The notes beneath the pieces are model-generated. The model searched no databases, was not told the DNA's origin, and saw only the letters and a program-made list of their open reading frames with translations. The position numbers and the translations under genes are program-made. This document shows, piece after piece, positions 1 through 8,348 of a stretch of DNA of 64,000 nucleotides. How positions within the stretch are numbered: the first letter of the stretch is position 1; every line of letters starts with the position of its first letter. Origin of the DNA: an uncultured Anaeroplasmataceae bacterium (GTDB taxonomy: Bacteria; Bacillota_I; Bacilli_A; Acholeplasmatales; Anaeroplasmataceae); the NCBI GenBank assembly GCA_944325035.1, contig CALUYM010000003.1, positions 1-64,000 of the forward strand, written 5' to 3'.

Positions 1-68
1 CCCTTAAGGGGCTTGTGAAGTTATAGGCCCTTATAGGGGAGCCAAAATACCACCCGTTGAACGGGTGG
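1..68. other. Strongly structured GC-rich segment, possibly an IS200/IS605-type element end
   Basis: The first 68 bases are far richer in GC than the rest of the window and are built from short inverted repeats. There is a CCC/GGG palindrome at 1-10, a CCC-TTATA-GGG motif at 28-38, and a perfect 8-bp stem with a 3-base loop at 50-68 (CCACCCGT, then ACGGGTGG). No T-run follows the last stem, so it does not look like a terminator. Subterminal hairpins of this kind, and the structured guide-RNA scaffold of TnpB elements, are known at the ends of IS200/IS605 elements. No transposase is visible because the window begins here, so the identification is an inference. Confidence 0.3.
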
Positions 69-252
69 ATTGTTATTCAATAATTCATGATTAACTTTCA
101 GGATTAATTATTAAGTGCTATTTTAATTCTTTTATAATTTTAATGTAAAATCGATATTAACTACATGGTTATTATTAAATACAATATATACCCTTCATAG
201 TTCTTACCAAACATTTTATTTCTAAAAGAGGATAAAATTAAAATCTGATATT

Positions 253-1656
253 TTAGTTATTAAAATATTTATCTAAGTCAAAATAATCGTCTAAATACTC
301 TCTTGTGTTATAGCACATTTCCTTAAATAATTCTTTAGATTCATCCATAGTTAATGAGTCACAAAGTGGTTGATTGGCAAAGGCTAAATAAAGTTTATTT
401 AAATCACGTTCTTTAATTCCCTCATATGTCAAATCAATATTCAAGGTATTTCTCAAGACCAAATTAAGAGCTCCGGTAGGTAAAGGTTTAGATACAACAG
501 GTTTAACTTGATCATGAGAGAAGACACAATTTGTTTCAACAATACTGCCAATTGGCATTTGTGGCATTTGTCCCATATTAGGCATATTTACATTAGAAAC
601 GATATTTTTAAAACCTAAAATTGCCTTCATTAAATCAACAGCTTCTTCAGTTGATTCTTTTAACTCAAATTTTTTCTTTCCCTCAGCCATTAGTTTTGTT
701 TCTTCAACTAAAATAGTCTGCTGTTTTTCACGATAATCGACAGTTGTTAAATTAAATAACCAATCTTTAACAGTCTGTTTATCTTTTAAATACCAACGAT
801 TAGATACAAATTCAGCTAAATGTCTATCTCCAGCAGCTGCTAAGGCTCCATACTTATTAAATAAATCCATCTTTACTTTGTTTCCATATGCGAAACAATC
901 GGTTTTAAATGCATCAATTGCAGCACCCTCACGTTCATAAAAACCAGTGTCATAGTATTTCTTTTCAAAATCTTTAATTAAAGATAATAAATCAATATCT
1001 TGAAACTTAGCTTCAGTTATCCAGGTAAAATGGTTAATTCCACAAGCATCAGTATAAATTTCATTTCTTTTAACTTTAATTCCTTTTGTTTCCTCTAAAA
1101 CTCTAGTTAAAAATTCTTGAGTGTGGAATACTTCATGACAACAGCCAAATGCCTTAATTTCAGGGAATACATCATATAATGCTTTTGTACAAATACTCAT
1201 TGGATTTGTGAAGTTTAAAACCCATGCGTTTGGACATATTTTTTTGATAGCTTTTGCAAATACTTCATACATTGGAACTGTTCTCATAGCCCTTAAGATT
1301 CCACCAGGGCCAACAGTATCGCCAACTGATTGAAATATTCCATATTTTTCTGGAGTATGCACATCACTTCTCATCTCTTTAAAAGTTCCTGGTAGAATAG
1401 AGATAATAACGAAAGAAGCATCTTTTAAGGCATCTTCAAGATTAGATACAACTTTGTAGTCAAATTTAGATTTTACATTAGTATAATTTTTTAATGAGTT
1501 ACCAATTTTGGCATTTCGATTAGCTGCTTCAATATCAATGTCATATAAATCAATCTCGCCCGATAAACCTTCGGTTACAGCTAAGTCAGACATGAAGATT
1601 CGAGCCCATTGTTTAGACCCGCCACCAATATAAGCTATTTTAATTTCTTTTTCCAT
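253..1656 (-). CDS. GH4 family glycosidase, probable alpha-galacturonidase (LplD-like)
   Basis: This 467-residue protein is a glycoside hydrolase family 4 enzyme, which uses NAD and a divalent metal in a redox-type hydrolysis in the cytoplasm. The Rossmann glycine motif GGGS is at residues 11-14, the NPM motif at 151-153, the metal-binding Cys-His in CHEV at 173-176 and NHF at 208-210. From family knowledge, the residues after Cys-His sort GH4 specificities, and CHEV marks the alpha-galacturonidases typified by Bacillus LplD, as opposed to CHS, CDM or CNV types. Galacturonate release fits the pectate lyases at 31-37 kb. No good ribosome site precedes the ATG; the start rests on the conserved N-terminus. 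Alpha-galactosidase remains the main alternative. Confidence 0.8.
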   Translation of the reverse strand: MEKEIKIAYIGGGSKQWARIFMSDLAVTEGLSGEIDLYDIDIEAANRNAKIGNSLKNYTNVKSKFDYKVVSNLEDALKDASFVIISILPGTFKEMRSDVHTPEKYGIFQSVGDTVGPGGILRAMRTVPMYEVFAKAIKKICPNAWVLNFTNPMSICTKALYDVFPEIKAFGCCHEVFHTQEFLTRVLEETKGIKVKRNEIYTDACGINHFTWITEAKFQDIDLLSLIKDFEKKYYDTGFYEREGAAIDAFKTDCFAYGNKVKMDLFNKYGALAAAGDRHLAEFVSNRWYLKDKQTVKDWLFNLTTVDYREKQQTILVEETKLMAEGKKKFELKESTEEAVDLMKAILGFKNIVSNVNMPNMGQMPQMPIGSIVETNCVFSHDQVKPVVSKPLPTGALNLVLRNTLNIDLTYEGIKERDLNKLYLAFANQPLCDSLTMDESKELFKEMCYNTREYLDDYFDLDKYFNN

Positions 1657-2051
1657 TTTCTTTTTAGCATAATCAAATTGTACTTAAGATTATACATTCT
1701 CCTTTTTTAGAGTTTTATTTATAGTTATGAGTACAACATAACTTATATATCTCCAGCTTTGATGAGATAATTAATTACAAGACTTTATAAGTATAAAAGT
1801 TTTAATACTTACTAAAGAAAGATTATTTAGTTATAGTTGTTTTTGATATATCTATATTTTAAAATCTTATTTTTTCAATTTCAAGACTTCTAATTAAAAT
1901 ATTATTGATAAGATTAGAAAATGTATTAAATTATTCGTAGAATTATATTTTATTAATTTTGAAACTTAAAAAAGTGCAATCTTTTTTAGACTGCACTACA
2001 ATTTACGTAACGATTATTTCAATTTGGCTTTACCCGTTTAAAACACTATTG
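1657..2051. other. AT-rich gap between two minus-strand genes
   Basis: This stretch lies upstream of the GH4 gene and downstream of the isomerase gene. Apart from the minus-strand terminator at its right end I see no gene, RNA or repeat. A promoter for the GH4 gene should lie here, but no clear -35/-10 pair stands out. Confidence 0.5.
1967..1997 (-). terminator. Intrinsic terminator of the isomerase gene
   Basis: Read on the minus strand, GTGCAGTC pairs with GATTGCAC (one G-U pair) around an A-rich loop and is followed by a run of T residues (the A-run at 1967-1973 on the plus strand). It sits about 55 bases past the isomerase stop codon, so the isomerase and the GH4 gene are probably separate transcripts. 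Confidence 0.75.
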
Positions 2052-2903
2052 TTAATTTTCTAATTTGTTTAAAATGTCTTTTACATATTTTAAACTTGAA
2101 GCCATTTTATCTTTTGGCACACCTTCAAAAATTAAATTAGCTTGTGGTACATTTTGATAAATCTTAGTTAAAATATATTCTAAGTCCATTAAGCCCTCGC
2201 CTAATCCAACTTTCAATAAAGGTTTTTCATTCATTGTAAAATCTTTTAAATGGATATTTCTAATTTTATCTTTCATTAGATCGATACATTCATCGATTAC
2301 TTTTCTTTGATAGTCTTTTGAATAGTTTTCTTCGTTTAAGAAATTATAAACATCAATTGTAACAAATACATGACCATTATCGATTTCATCAACTAAGCGT
2401 TTCAATTGTTTTGGCGAATACATACAATGACCATCAGCACCTTCAATTGATAAATTAGAACCAACTTTTTTAGCATGTTCTGCTAAATTACCAAAAATAC
2501 GTTTAACTTCTTGGTAGGCTTCTTCAGTACGATTAAGAGGATTATATGTCCACTTATCATCATTAAACGAACCAGTTTCACTACCTACATAATCAGCCTT
2601 AAGTAGATGAGCAAATTCTAAGTGTTGTTTGAATTTTTTAATATTTTTTTCAACACCTTCTTTGTTAGAATGTACTGGATTAAAATAAGAACCAATTAAT
2701 GGTACAGTTAATCCTTCATCAAAGAAAGCTTTAGCAATTTCATTTACTCTTTCATTTGTAATTTCACCATAAGCAGCAGTTTCACCAGTAATTGCTTTGT
2801 TAATCGCAAGTTGTAATCCATCAAAACCTAAATCAGCTATTTGTTTAGCTAATGTTTTTTCATCAGTTTTTCCTAAATCGTGAGCACGCACAAAAATTTT
2901 CAT
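2052..2903 (-). CDS. Sugar phosphate isomerase/epimerase, xylose-isomerase-like TIM barrel
   Basis: A 283-residue protein of the AP-endonuclease-2/xylose isomerase-like superfamily, which forms a single TIM barrel with a metal site. The chain shows the expected pattern: FDGLQL near residue 28, GSETGS near 107, a Glu in SIEGADG near 152, an Asp in VTIDVYN near 183, IHLKD near 216 and a late Glu in FEGVP near 258, which supply the acidic and His metal ligands. A good AAGGAGA ribosome site lies just upstream of the ATG. Substrate cannot be read from sequence; proximity to the GH4 gene suggests hexuronate or deoxysugar metabolism, but this is inference. Confidence 0.75.
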   Translation of the reverse strand: MKIFVRAHDLGKTDEKTLAKQIADLGFDGLQLAINKAITGETAAYGEITNERVNEIAKAFFDEGLTVPLIGSYFNPVHSNKEGVEKNIKKFKQHLEFAHLLKADYVGSETGSFNDDKWTYNPLNRTEEAYQEVKRIFGNLAEHAKKVGSNLSIEGADGHCMYSPKQLKRLVDEIDNGHVFVTIDVYNFLNEENYSKDYQRKVIDECIDLMKDKIRNIHLKDFTMNEKPLLKVGLGEGLMDLEYILTKIYQNVPQANLIFEGVPKDKMASSLKYVKDILNKLEN

Positions 2904-2937
2904 GTTAAATTTCTCCTTTTCACAAATATCATTTAAA

Positions 2938-2946
2938 TTATACCAC
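2938..2946 (-). promoter_or_regulatory. Extended -10 promoter of the isomerase gene
   Basis: On the minus strand, TGG-TATAAT (TATAAT at 2943-2938) lies 35-40 bases before the isomerase ATG. The TG one base before the hexamer is the extended -10 pattern. No recognisable -35 hexamer is seen 17 bases further up. Confidence 0.5.
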
Positions 2947-3275
2947 GCATTTAATTTATTTTTGAGTAAAATATGAATTAAATTAATTATATTGGTTTTT
3001 AATTATTAATTTTAGATATTATTTTGGTTAAACTAGTTTAAGTGTTATTAATATATTTTTATTAGAATTAGATATGAACATTAAAAGTAATTATATTTAA
3101 AATTCTTGCATAGTATTGTAAAAAAAGAATAAAAAATGCAATATTTATTGGAAAGAATTAGGGAATAGCATAATGGGATTAATCACTTAATTTTTATTGT
3201 ATTTAGTGAATATATTTATTTAACCATAGAAATGACTTGTTACAGTTCAATTTATTAGTTAAAATAAAAATTTGT

Positions 3276-3304
3276 TTGACAAAAATTAAACGTTGTTGTA
3301 TCTT
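3276..3304 (+). promoter_or_regulatory. SigA promoter of the asnS T-box transcript
   Basis: A consensus -35 TTGACA (3276-3281) is followed after 17 bases by TATCTT (3299-3304), just before the conserved T-box leader begins. The -10 matches only four of six positions, which suits an attenuated operon. Confidence 0.6.
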
Positions 3305-3311
3305 ATAAACA

Positions 3312-3533
3312 TAAGCGAAGAAGAGAATAAAAATAATAAATACGTTTTTAGAGAGCTAACGGTTGGTGCAAGTTAGAAAACAAGTTATTTTTAAACAGCT
3401 CGGAGTTGATAGAAGAATTAAGTAGACCTATCCGTATATCTGCGTTAAAGAGTTGAGTGCTAGTGTATACACTAGAACTAAGGTGGTACCGCGATGATTC
3501 GTCCTTAGATTATTCTAAGGGCGATTTTTTTTT
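3312..3533 (+). promoter_or_regulatory. T-box riboswitch specific for tRNA-Asn
   Basis: This leader carries the standard T-box landmarks. Stem I has the AGAGAGC bulge region near 3350, the apical GGTTGGTGCAAG near 3361, and a specifier loop with AAC at 3394-3396 followed by a purine, which reads asparagine. The T-box sequence AAGGTGGTACCGCG spans about 3480-3493. The terminator stem (CGTCCTTAG at 3500-3508 with CTAAGGGCG at 3515-3523, then a T-run to 3533) competes with the antiterminator. Uncharged tRNA-Asn should therefore switch on the asparaginyl-tRNA synthetase directly downstream. Confidence 0.95.
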
Positions 3534-3550
3534 GTTTAAGGAGGGAAATC

Positions 3551-4936
3551 ATGCGTACAAAAATAAAACAAATTTTCACGCAAAGTGAAAAGTATCAAAC
3601 ACAAGAAGTTACAATCTATGGGTGGGTGCGTACAAATCGTGCTCAAGCTCAATTTGGATTTTTAAATGTAAATGATGGTTCATATTTTGATAATGTTCAA
3701 GTAGTATATGAGTCAAATCTTTCTAATTTTGAAGATATTTCTAAATTTAGAGTTGGTGTATCAGTAAAAGTAACAGGTATTGTTACACTTACACCAGGAA
3801 TGAAACAACCATTAGAAATTAAAGCAACAGTTGTAGAAATGATTGGAGATTGCCCAGAAAATTATCCAATTCAACCTAAGCGTCATACACGTGAGTTTTT
3901 ACGTGAAGTTGCCCATCTTCGTCCACGTACTAATTTATTTAGTGCTGTATTTAGAATTAGAAGTGTAGCAGCAATGGCTATTCATACATATTTTCAAGAA
4001 AGAGGATATTTATATGTTCATACTCCACTAATCACTTGTGCGGATTGTGAAGGTTCTGATCAAATGTTTAAAATTACAACTTTAAACATGAATCAATTAC
4101 CGCTAGATGATGATGGTAGAGTTGATTTTAAAGAAGATTTATTTGGCAAGCAAGCATATATTACTGGTTCTGGTCAATTACATGGTGAGACATTTGCGAT
4201 GGCATTTAGTGATATCTACACATTTGGTCCGACTTTTAGAACAGAAAACTCCAACACAAAAACACATGCAAACGAGTTTTGGATGATTGAACCAGAAATG
4301 GCATTCTGCGATTTAGAAGGATTAATGGACATTGAAGAGGAAATGCTTAAATTTATTGTAAAATATGTAATCGATAAGTGTCCTAAAGAAATTGATTTTT
4401 GTGATCAGTTCGTTGAAAAAGGTCTTAAGAGTAAGTTAGAAGCAATTATTAATTCTGATTTTAAGCGTGTTAAACACGAAGATGTAATCACTATTTTAAA
4501 AGATGCTAAGGTTAAATGGGAATTTGCACCTGAATATGGTGAAGATATTGCTAAAGAACATGAAAAATATATAACAGAACATTTTGGAGGACCAGTATTT
4601 ATTACTGATTGGCCTAAAGATATTAAAGCATATTATATGAAGTTAAATCCAGATGGTAAGACAGTCGCAGCTGTGGATTTAGTTGTGCCACAAGCTGGTG
4701 AATTAATGGGTGGTTCTCAAAGAGAAGATAATTTAGATGTATTACTTGAAAGAATGGAACAATTAGGTGTGGATAAAAACGAAATTGACTGGTACTTAGA
4801 TACACGTCGTTATGGTGGTTGTCCGCATTCAGGTTTTGGAATGGGATTTGAGCGCTTAATTATGTACCTAACAGGAGTAGAAAACATTCGTGATGTTATT
4901 CCGTTCCCAAGAACACCGAAAAACTGTAATTTCTAA
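3551..4936 (+). CDS. asnS: Asparaginyl-tRNA synthetase
   Basis: A 461-residue class IIb aminoacyl-tRNA synthetase that charges tRNA-Asn in the cytoplasm. The N-terminal OB-fold anticodon-binding domain covers about residues 1-115 (VTIYGWVRTNRAQ near 20). Motif 2 is the FRTENSNT stretch near 228, where AsnRS-type ENSN separates it from AspRS. Motif 3 is GFGMGFERL near 428. The length is normal for the family. AAGGAGGG at 3538-3545 fixes the ATG start. The Asn-specific T-box immediately upstream supports the assignment independently. asnA, which makes asparagine, is elsewhere in the window at 25097. Confidence 0.97.
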   Translation: MRTKIKQIFTQSEKYQTQEVTIYGWVRTNRAQAQFGFLNVNDGSYFDNVQVVYESNLSNFEDISKFRVGVSVKVTGIVTLTPGMKQPLEIKATVVEMIGDCPENYPIQPKRHTREFLREVAHLRPRTNLFSAVFRIRSVAAMAIHTYFQERGYLYVHTPLITCADCEGSDQMFKITTLNMNQLPLDDDGRVDFKEDLFGKQAYITGSGQLHGETFAMAFSDIYTFGPTFRTENSNTKTHANEFWMIEPEMAFCDLEGLMDIEEEMLKFIVKYVIDKCPKEIDFCDQFVEKGLKSKLEAIINSDFKRVKHEDVITILKDAKVKWEFAPEYGEDIAKEHEKYITEHFGGPVFITDWPKDIKAYYMKLNPDGKTVAAVDLVVPQAGELMGGSQREDNLDVLLERMEQLGVDKNEIDWYLDTRRYGGCPHSGFGMGFERLIMYLTGVENIRDVIPFPRTPKNCNF

Positions 4937-4951
4937 TTATAATAATTAAAT

Positions 4952-4984
4952 GACAGAAGTTTAAAAGATTTCTGTCTTTTTTTT
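4952..4984 (+). terminator. Intrinsic terminator of asnS
   Basis: GACAGAA (4952-4958) pairs with TTCTGTC (4970-4976) and is followed by eight T residues. It lies 15 bases past the asnS stop codon. Confidence 0.85.
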
Positions 4985-5208
4985 GCATAAAATTAGTGAA
5001 ATGTATAACATACATTACAAAATTACATAAAAATAGGTAACTTGTTACAATTTATAAAAACTGTAAAGTTTTAAATAAAATATATACATTTTTTAAAAAT
5101 ATAAAATATAATTTATATTTAGTAATAATTTGTATAAATTTTGATAACAATATATCGAATATACCAATTTTGAGGCAGTTTTTACCACTTTTCGCTAAAT
5201 TTATTTTA

Positions 5209-5237
5209 TTGTATTGTTTTATTAAATATGATAAAAT
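5209..5237 (+). promoter_or_regulatory. Possible promoter of the ABC transporter operon
   Basis: TTGTAT (5209-5214) and TAAAAT (5232-5237) are 17 bases apart, about 40 bases before the ABC ATPase start. Both hexamers are imperfect and the surrounding region is very AT-rich, so this is only a candidate. Confidence 0.3.
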
Positions 5238-5278
5238 ATATGTGCAAAAAATATATTTTGTGCCGTATGGAGGACGTT

Positions 5279-6352
5279 ATGAAAATAACATTAAAACATT
5301 TAACTAAGGTTTTTGCTAATGCAAAAACAAAAACTGAGGTTGTAGCAGTCAACGATCTAGACGTTGAAATACCATCAGGAAAGCTTATTGGTTTATTAGG
5401 ACCTTCAGGTTGTGGTAAATCAACAACATTATTTATGTTGAGTGGACTTGAACAACCTACATCTGGTAATATCATTTTCGGTGAAGATGATGTTACAACA
5501 TTAGCGCCAGAAAAAAGAGGTATTGGTTTAGTTTTCCAAAATTACGCCCTGTATCCACATATGACAGTAGAACAAAACATTATGTTCCCACTAGAAAATA
5601 TGCGTGTACCTAAAGAAGAAGCTAAACAAAGAGCTTTTGATGCAGCTAAGTTAGTGCAAATTGAAGACTTACTTAAACGTAAACCAAGTGAGTTATCAGG
5701 AGGTCAACAACAACGTGTTGCCATTGCTCGTGCACTAGTAAAAATGCCAAGCGTTTTATTACTTGACGAACCACTATCAAATCTAGATGCTAGACTTCGT
5801 CTTCAAACTCGTGAAGAAATTAAGCGTATTCAACAAGAAACAGGTATTACAACTGTATTCGTAACTCACGACCAAGAAGAAGCGATGTCTATTTGTGATT
5901 CAATTATTGTAATGAAAACAGGTATTGTTCAACAAATGGGTCACCCACAAGAAATCTATGATGATCCTGCAAACTTATTCGTTGCTAACTTCTTAGGAAC
6001 TCCACCAATTAATGTTTTCACCGGAGAAATCAAGAACAAAGCTGTTTATATTGGTGACGAAAAAATTATAGACACAGAATTTGAAGATCAAGAAATTTAT
6101 ATTGCAATTCGCCCAGAAGGATTTATCTTTGATCAAGAAAATGGTGTTCTAACTTTAAGTCGTGAACATATCGAAGTAATGGGTAGAGATAAATCGGTTG
6201 TATCTACACATAAAAATTCACAAAAACCAACTGTAAGAAGCATTATTGATTCAGATGTTGTACTTCCAGAAGATGTTAAGCAATTAAAATTTAATATCAA
6301 ATCAAACAAGATTTTCTTATTTAACAAGGATAGTGAAATGAGGTTGAAATAA
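5279..6352 (+). CDS. MsmK/UgpC-type ABC importer ATPase
   Basis: A 357-residue ATPase of the CUT1 carbohydrate/nucleoside importer class. Walker A GPSGCGKST is at residues 41-49, then a Q-loop, the LSGGQQQRVAIARAL signature, Walker B LLLDEPLSNLD and the switch His in VTHDQEEA. A C-terminal TOBE-like regulatory region follows from about residue 240. I place the start at 5279 because GGAGG sits 5 bases before it; an upstream in-frame ATG would add 17 residues with no ribosome site. It overlaps the next gene by one base, so it is translationally coupled to its permeases. Sugar is the default substrate for this class, but the nuclease genes downstream make nucleosides worth considering. Confidence 0.9.
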   Translation: MKITLKHLTKVFANAKTKTEVVAVNDLDVEIPSGKLIGLLGPSGCGKSTTLFMLSGLEQPTSGNIIFGEDDVTTLAPEKRGIGLVFQNYALYPHMTVEQNIMFPLENMRVPKEEAKQRAFDAAKLVQIEDLLKRKPSELSGGQQQRVAIARALVKMPSVLLLDEPLSNLDARLRLQTREEIKRIQQETGITTVFVTHDQEEAMSICDSIIVMKTGIVQQMGHPQEIYDDPANLFVANFLGTPPINVFTGEIKNKAVYIGDEKIIDTEFEDQEIYIAIRPEGFIFDQENGVLTLSREHIEVMGRDKSVVSTHKNSQKPTVRSIIDSDVVLPEDVKQLKFNIKSNKIFLFNKDSEMRLK

Positions 6353-7344
6353 TGACTGAAACATCGACAGAATTAAAACCGTCTGGCTCAGCGTATATTC
6401 AACAACCTCTTACTAAAGGAGAGAAGATTAAACGTTTCCTTTATTCACAAAGAGGTTGGTTATGGATGCTTCCAGCATTTATCTTATTGTGCGTGTTTAC
6501 GTTCTGGCCAATTGTAAATACATTAATTTCGTCTGTGAGAAATAACTATACTGCTTTAAGTGGAAGATCAGACGGATTAGGATTTGAGAATTTTAAAACT
6601 GCAATCACTGATGCATATTTCTTAACTTGTTTACGTAATACAGTAATATTTGCATTTGTCTCAGTTCCTTTATCAACAATTATTGCCTTAATGATTTCTG
6701 TAGCATTAGCTTCAATTAAACCACTACAAAAGGCCTACCAATCTATTTTCTTTTTACCATATCTTACTAACGCAATGTCAATTGGTGCAGTATTCTATAC
6801 AATGTTCCAGGTAATTGGTACTAAAGCACAGCTTGAAAATGGAATGGGATCTTGGGGGCTAGTAAATGTAGTATTTGGTACTAAAATTCACTGGGTAGAT
6901 TCAGATGCATCTACTATTGCTATGATGATAGTTGTAATAATTTATGAGGTTTGGTCTGGTCTTGCTTTCAAGATTTTGATCTTATTCGGTGCCTTAATGA
7001 ACGTTAATAAGCAATATTATGATGCAGCTAAGATTGATGCTGCTAGTAAATCTAGAATTTTATGGAAGATTACAGTACCTTTAATCTCACCTATGATCTC
7101 ATATCTAGTAATCACAGGATTCATTGGTGCTTTTAAATCATATACTGCAATTGTAGGTATCTTTGGTCCTCAAATGGGACCATCTCAACAATATGAAATG
7201 GGAACTATCGTCGGTTTAATTTATAAATATATTGGTGATAGTAAAACCGGAGTTGCTTGTGCTGCTTCATTAATCCTATTCGCTATGATTATGGTATTTA
7301 CAGCAATCAATATGCTTATTAGTAAAAAACGTGTGCACTACTAG
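6352..7344 (+). CDS. ABC importer permease, MsmF/UgpA type
   Basis: A 330-residue inner-membrane subunit. After a hydrophilic N-terminus of about 30 residues there are about six membrane segments. The EAA loop that docks on the ATPase is recognisable near residues 223-245 (DAAKIDAASKSRILWKITV). It overlaps the ATPase stop by one base and is followed 11 bases later by the second permease. The periplasmic-side loop between the first two segments is typical of CUT1 permeases of the MalF/UgpA side. Confidence 0.88.
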   Translation: MTETSTELKPSGSAYIQQPLTKGEKIKRFLYSQRGWLWMLPAFILLCVFTFWPIVNTLISSVRNNYTALSGRSDGLGFENFKTAITDAYFLTCLRNTVIFAFVSVPLSTIIALMISVALASIKPLQKAYQSIFFLPYLTNAMSIGAVFYTMFQVIGTKAQLENGMGSWGLVNVVFGTKIHWVDSDASTIAMMIVVIIYEVWSGLAFKILILFGALMNVNKQYYDAAKIDAASKSRILWKITVPLISPMISYLVITGFIGAFKSYTAIVGIFGPQMGPSQQYEMGTIVGLIYKYIGDSKTGVACAASLILFAMIMVFTAINMLISKKRVHY

Positions 7345-7355
7345 GAGGTCTGAAA

Positions 7356-8282
7356 ATGAGTGAAAATAAACAAAACACTTCTGTAGTAAGTGATTCATTA
7401 AACATTAATATTGATAAGCAATTAAAAATTCAAAAAGTTTTAAAAATTGTAAAGAATGTAATTGCATATATATTCTTAAGCTTCTTTGCAATTTTCTCAA
7501 TTTTACCATTCTACTGGATGATTATTTCTTCTTTAAAGACAGAAGCAGTATATCGTCAATCTATTCCAACATTCTTTGTTGCACCAGCTGATATGCAATG
7601 GTCAAATTATTCGTATGTAATTAACGATGGTGAAGGCCTATTTGGAACAATGCTAGTTAATACATTAATTGTAGGTGTTATTTCAACAGCCTTAGGTTTA
7701 GTTATTACTATTTTATGCGCATTTGCATTCGCTAAAATGGAATTTAAAGGTAAAAACCTATTATTTTCAATTTTACTTGCTACAATGATGATTCCAGGTG
7801 AGTTATTCACAACAACTAATTTCATTACTGTAACTAAAATGCAATGGGCAAGATCATATACAGTTATGATCATTCCGTTCTTAGTAAGTGTATTCTATAT
7901 TTATTTATTGAGAAATGCGATGAAACAAATTCCTGATAGTTTATATCGAAGCGCTAAAGTAGATGGTTGTAGCGATATGAAATACTTAATTCGAGTTATG
8001 ATTCCGCTAACAGCACCAACTATTATTTCAATTACATTACTTAAATTTATCGGTACATGGAACTCATATATCTGGCCACGCCTTGTTAACTCAGGAAGCC
8101 TAGAATGGCAATTACTAAGTAACTGGGTTGCTAGTGGATTTACAATTCCAGGTTCATCTGAAACATTAAGTACGTTAAAGATGGCTGCTGCAACAATGGT
8201 TTCTTTACCATTATTAATTGTGTTTATCTGTTTCCGCAAATATATTATGCGTGGAGTATCAAAGAGCGGAATAAAGGGATAG
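7356..8282 (+). CDS. ABC importer permease, MsmG/UgpE type
   Basis: A 308-residue permease with a roughly 35-residue cytoplasmic N-terminal tail and six membrane segments. Its EAA loop is near residues 193-215 (RSAKVDGCSDMKYLIRVMI), with the usual Gly. TAGGAGG eight to ten bases before the ATG is a strong ribosome site. It pairs with the preceding permease to make the heterodimeric channel of a CUT1-class importer. Confidence 0.88.
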   Translation: MSENKQNTSVVSDSLNINIDKQLKIQKVLKIVKNVIAYIFLSFFAIFSILPFYWMIISSLKTEAVYRQSIPTFFVAPADMQWSNYSYVINDGEGLFGTMLVNTLIVGVISTALGLVITILCAFAFAKMEFKGKNLLFSILLATMMIPGELFTTTNFITVTKMQWARSYTVMIIPFLVSVFYIYLLRNAMKQIPDSLYRSAKVDGCSDMKYLIRVMIPLTAPTIISITLLKFIGTWNSYIWPRLVNSGSLEWQLLSNWVASGFTIPGSSETLSTLKMAAATMVSLPLLIVFICFRKYIMRGVSKSGIKG

Positions 8283-8348
8283 AATATTATTTATAAACAA
8301 TTGGGTTTAGGTAAAAAAAGACAAAAAACAAGGAGATAAAATAAGAAA

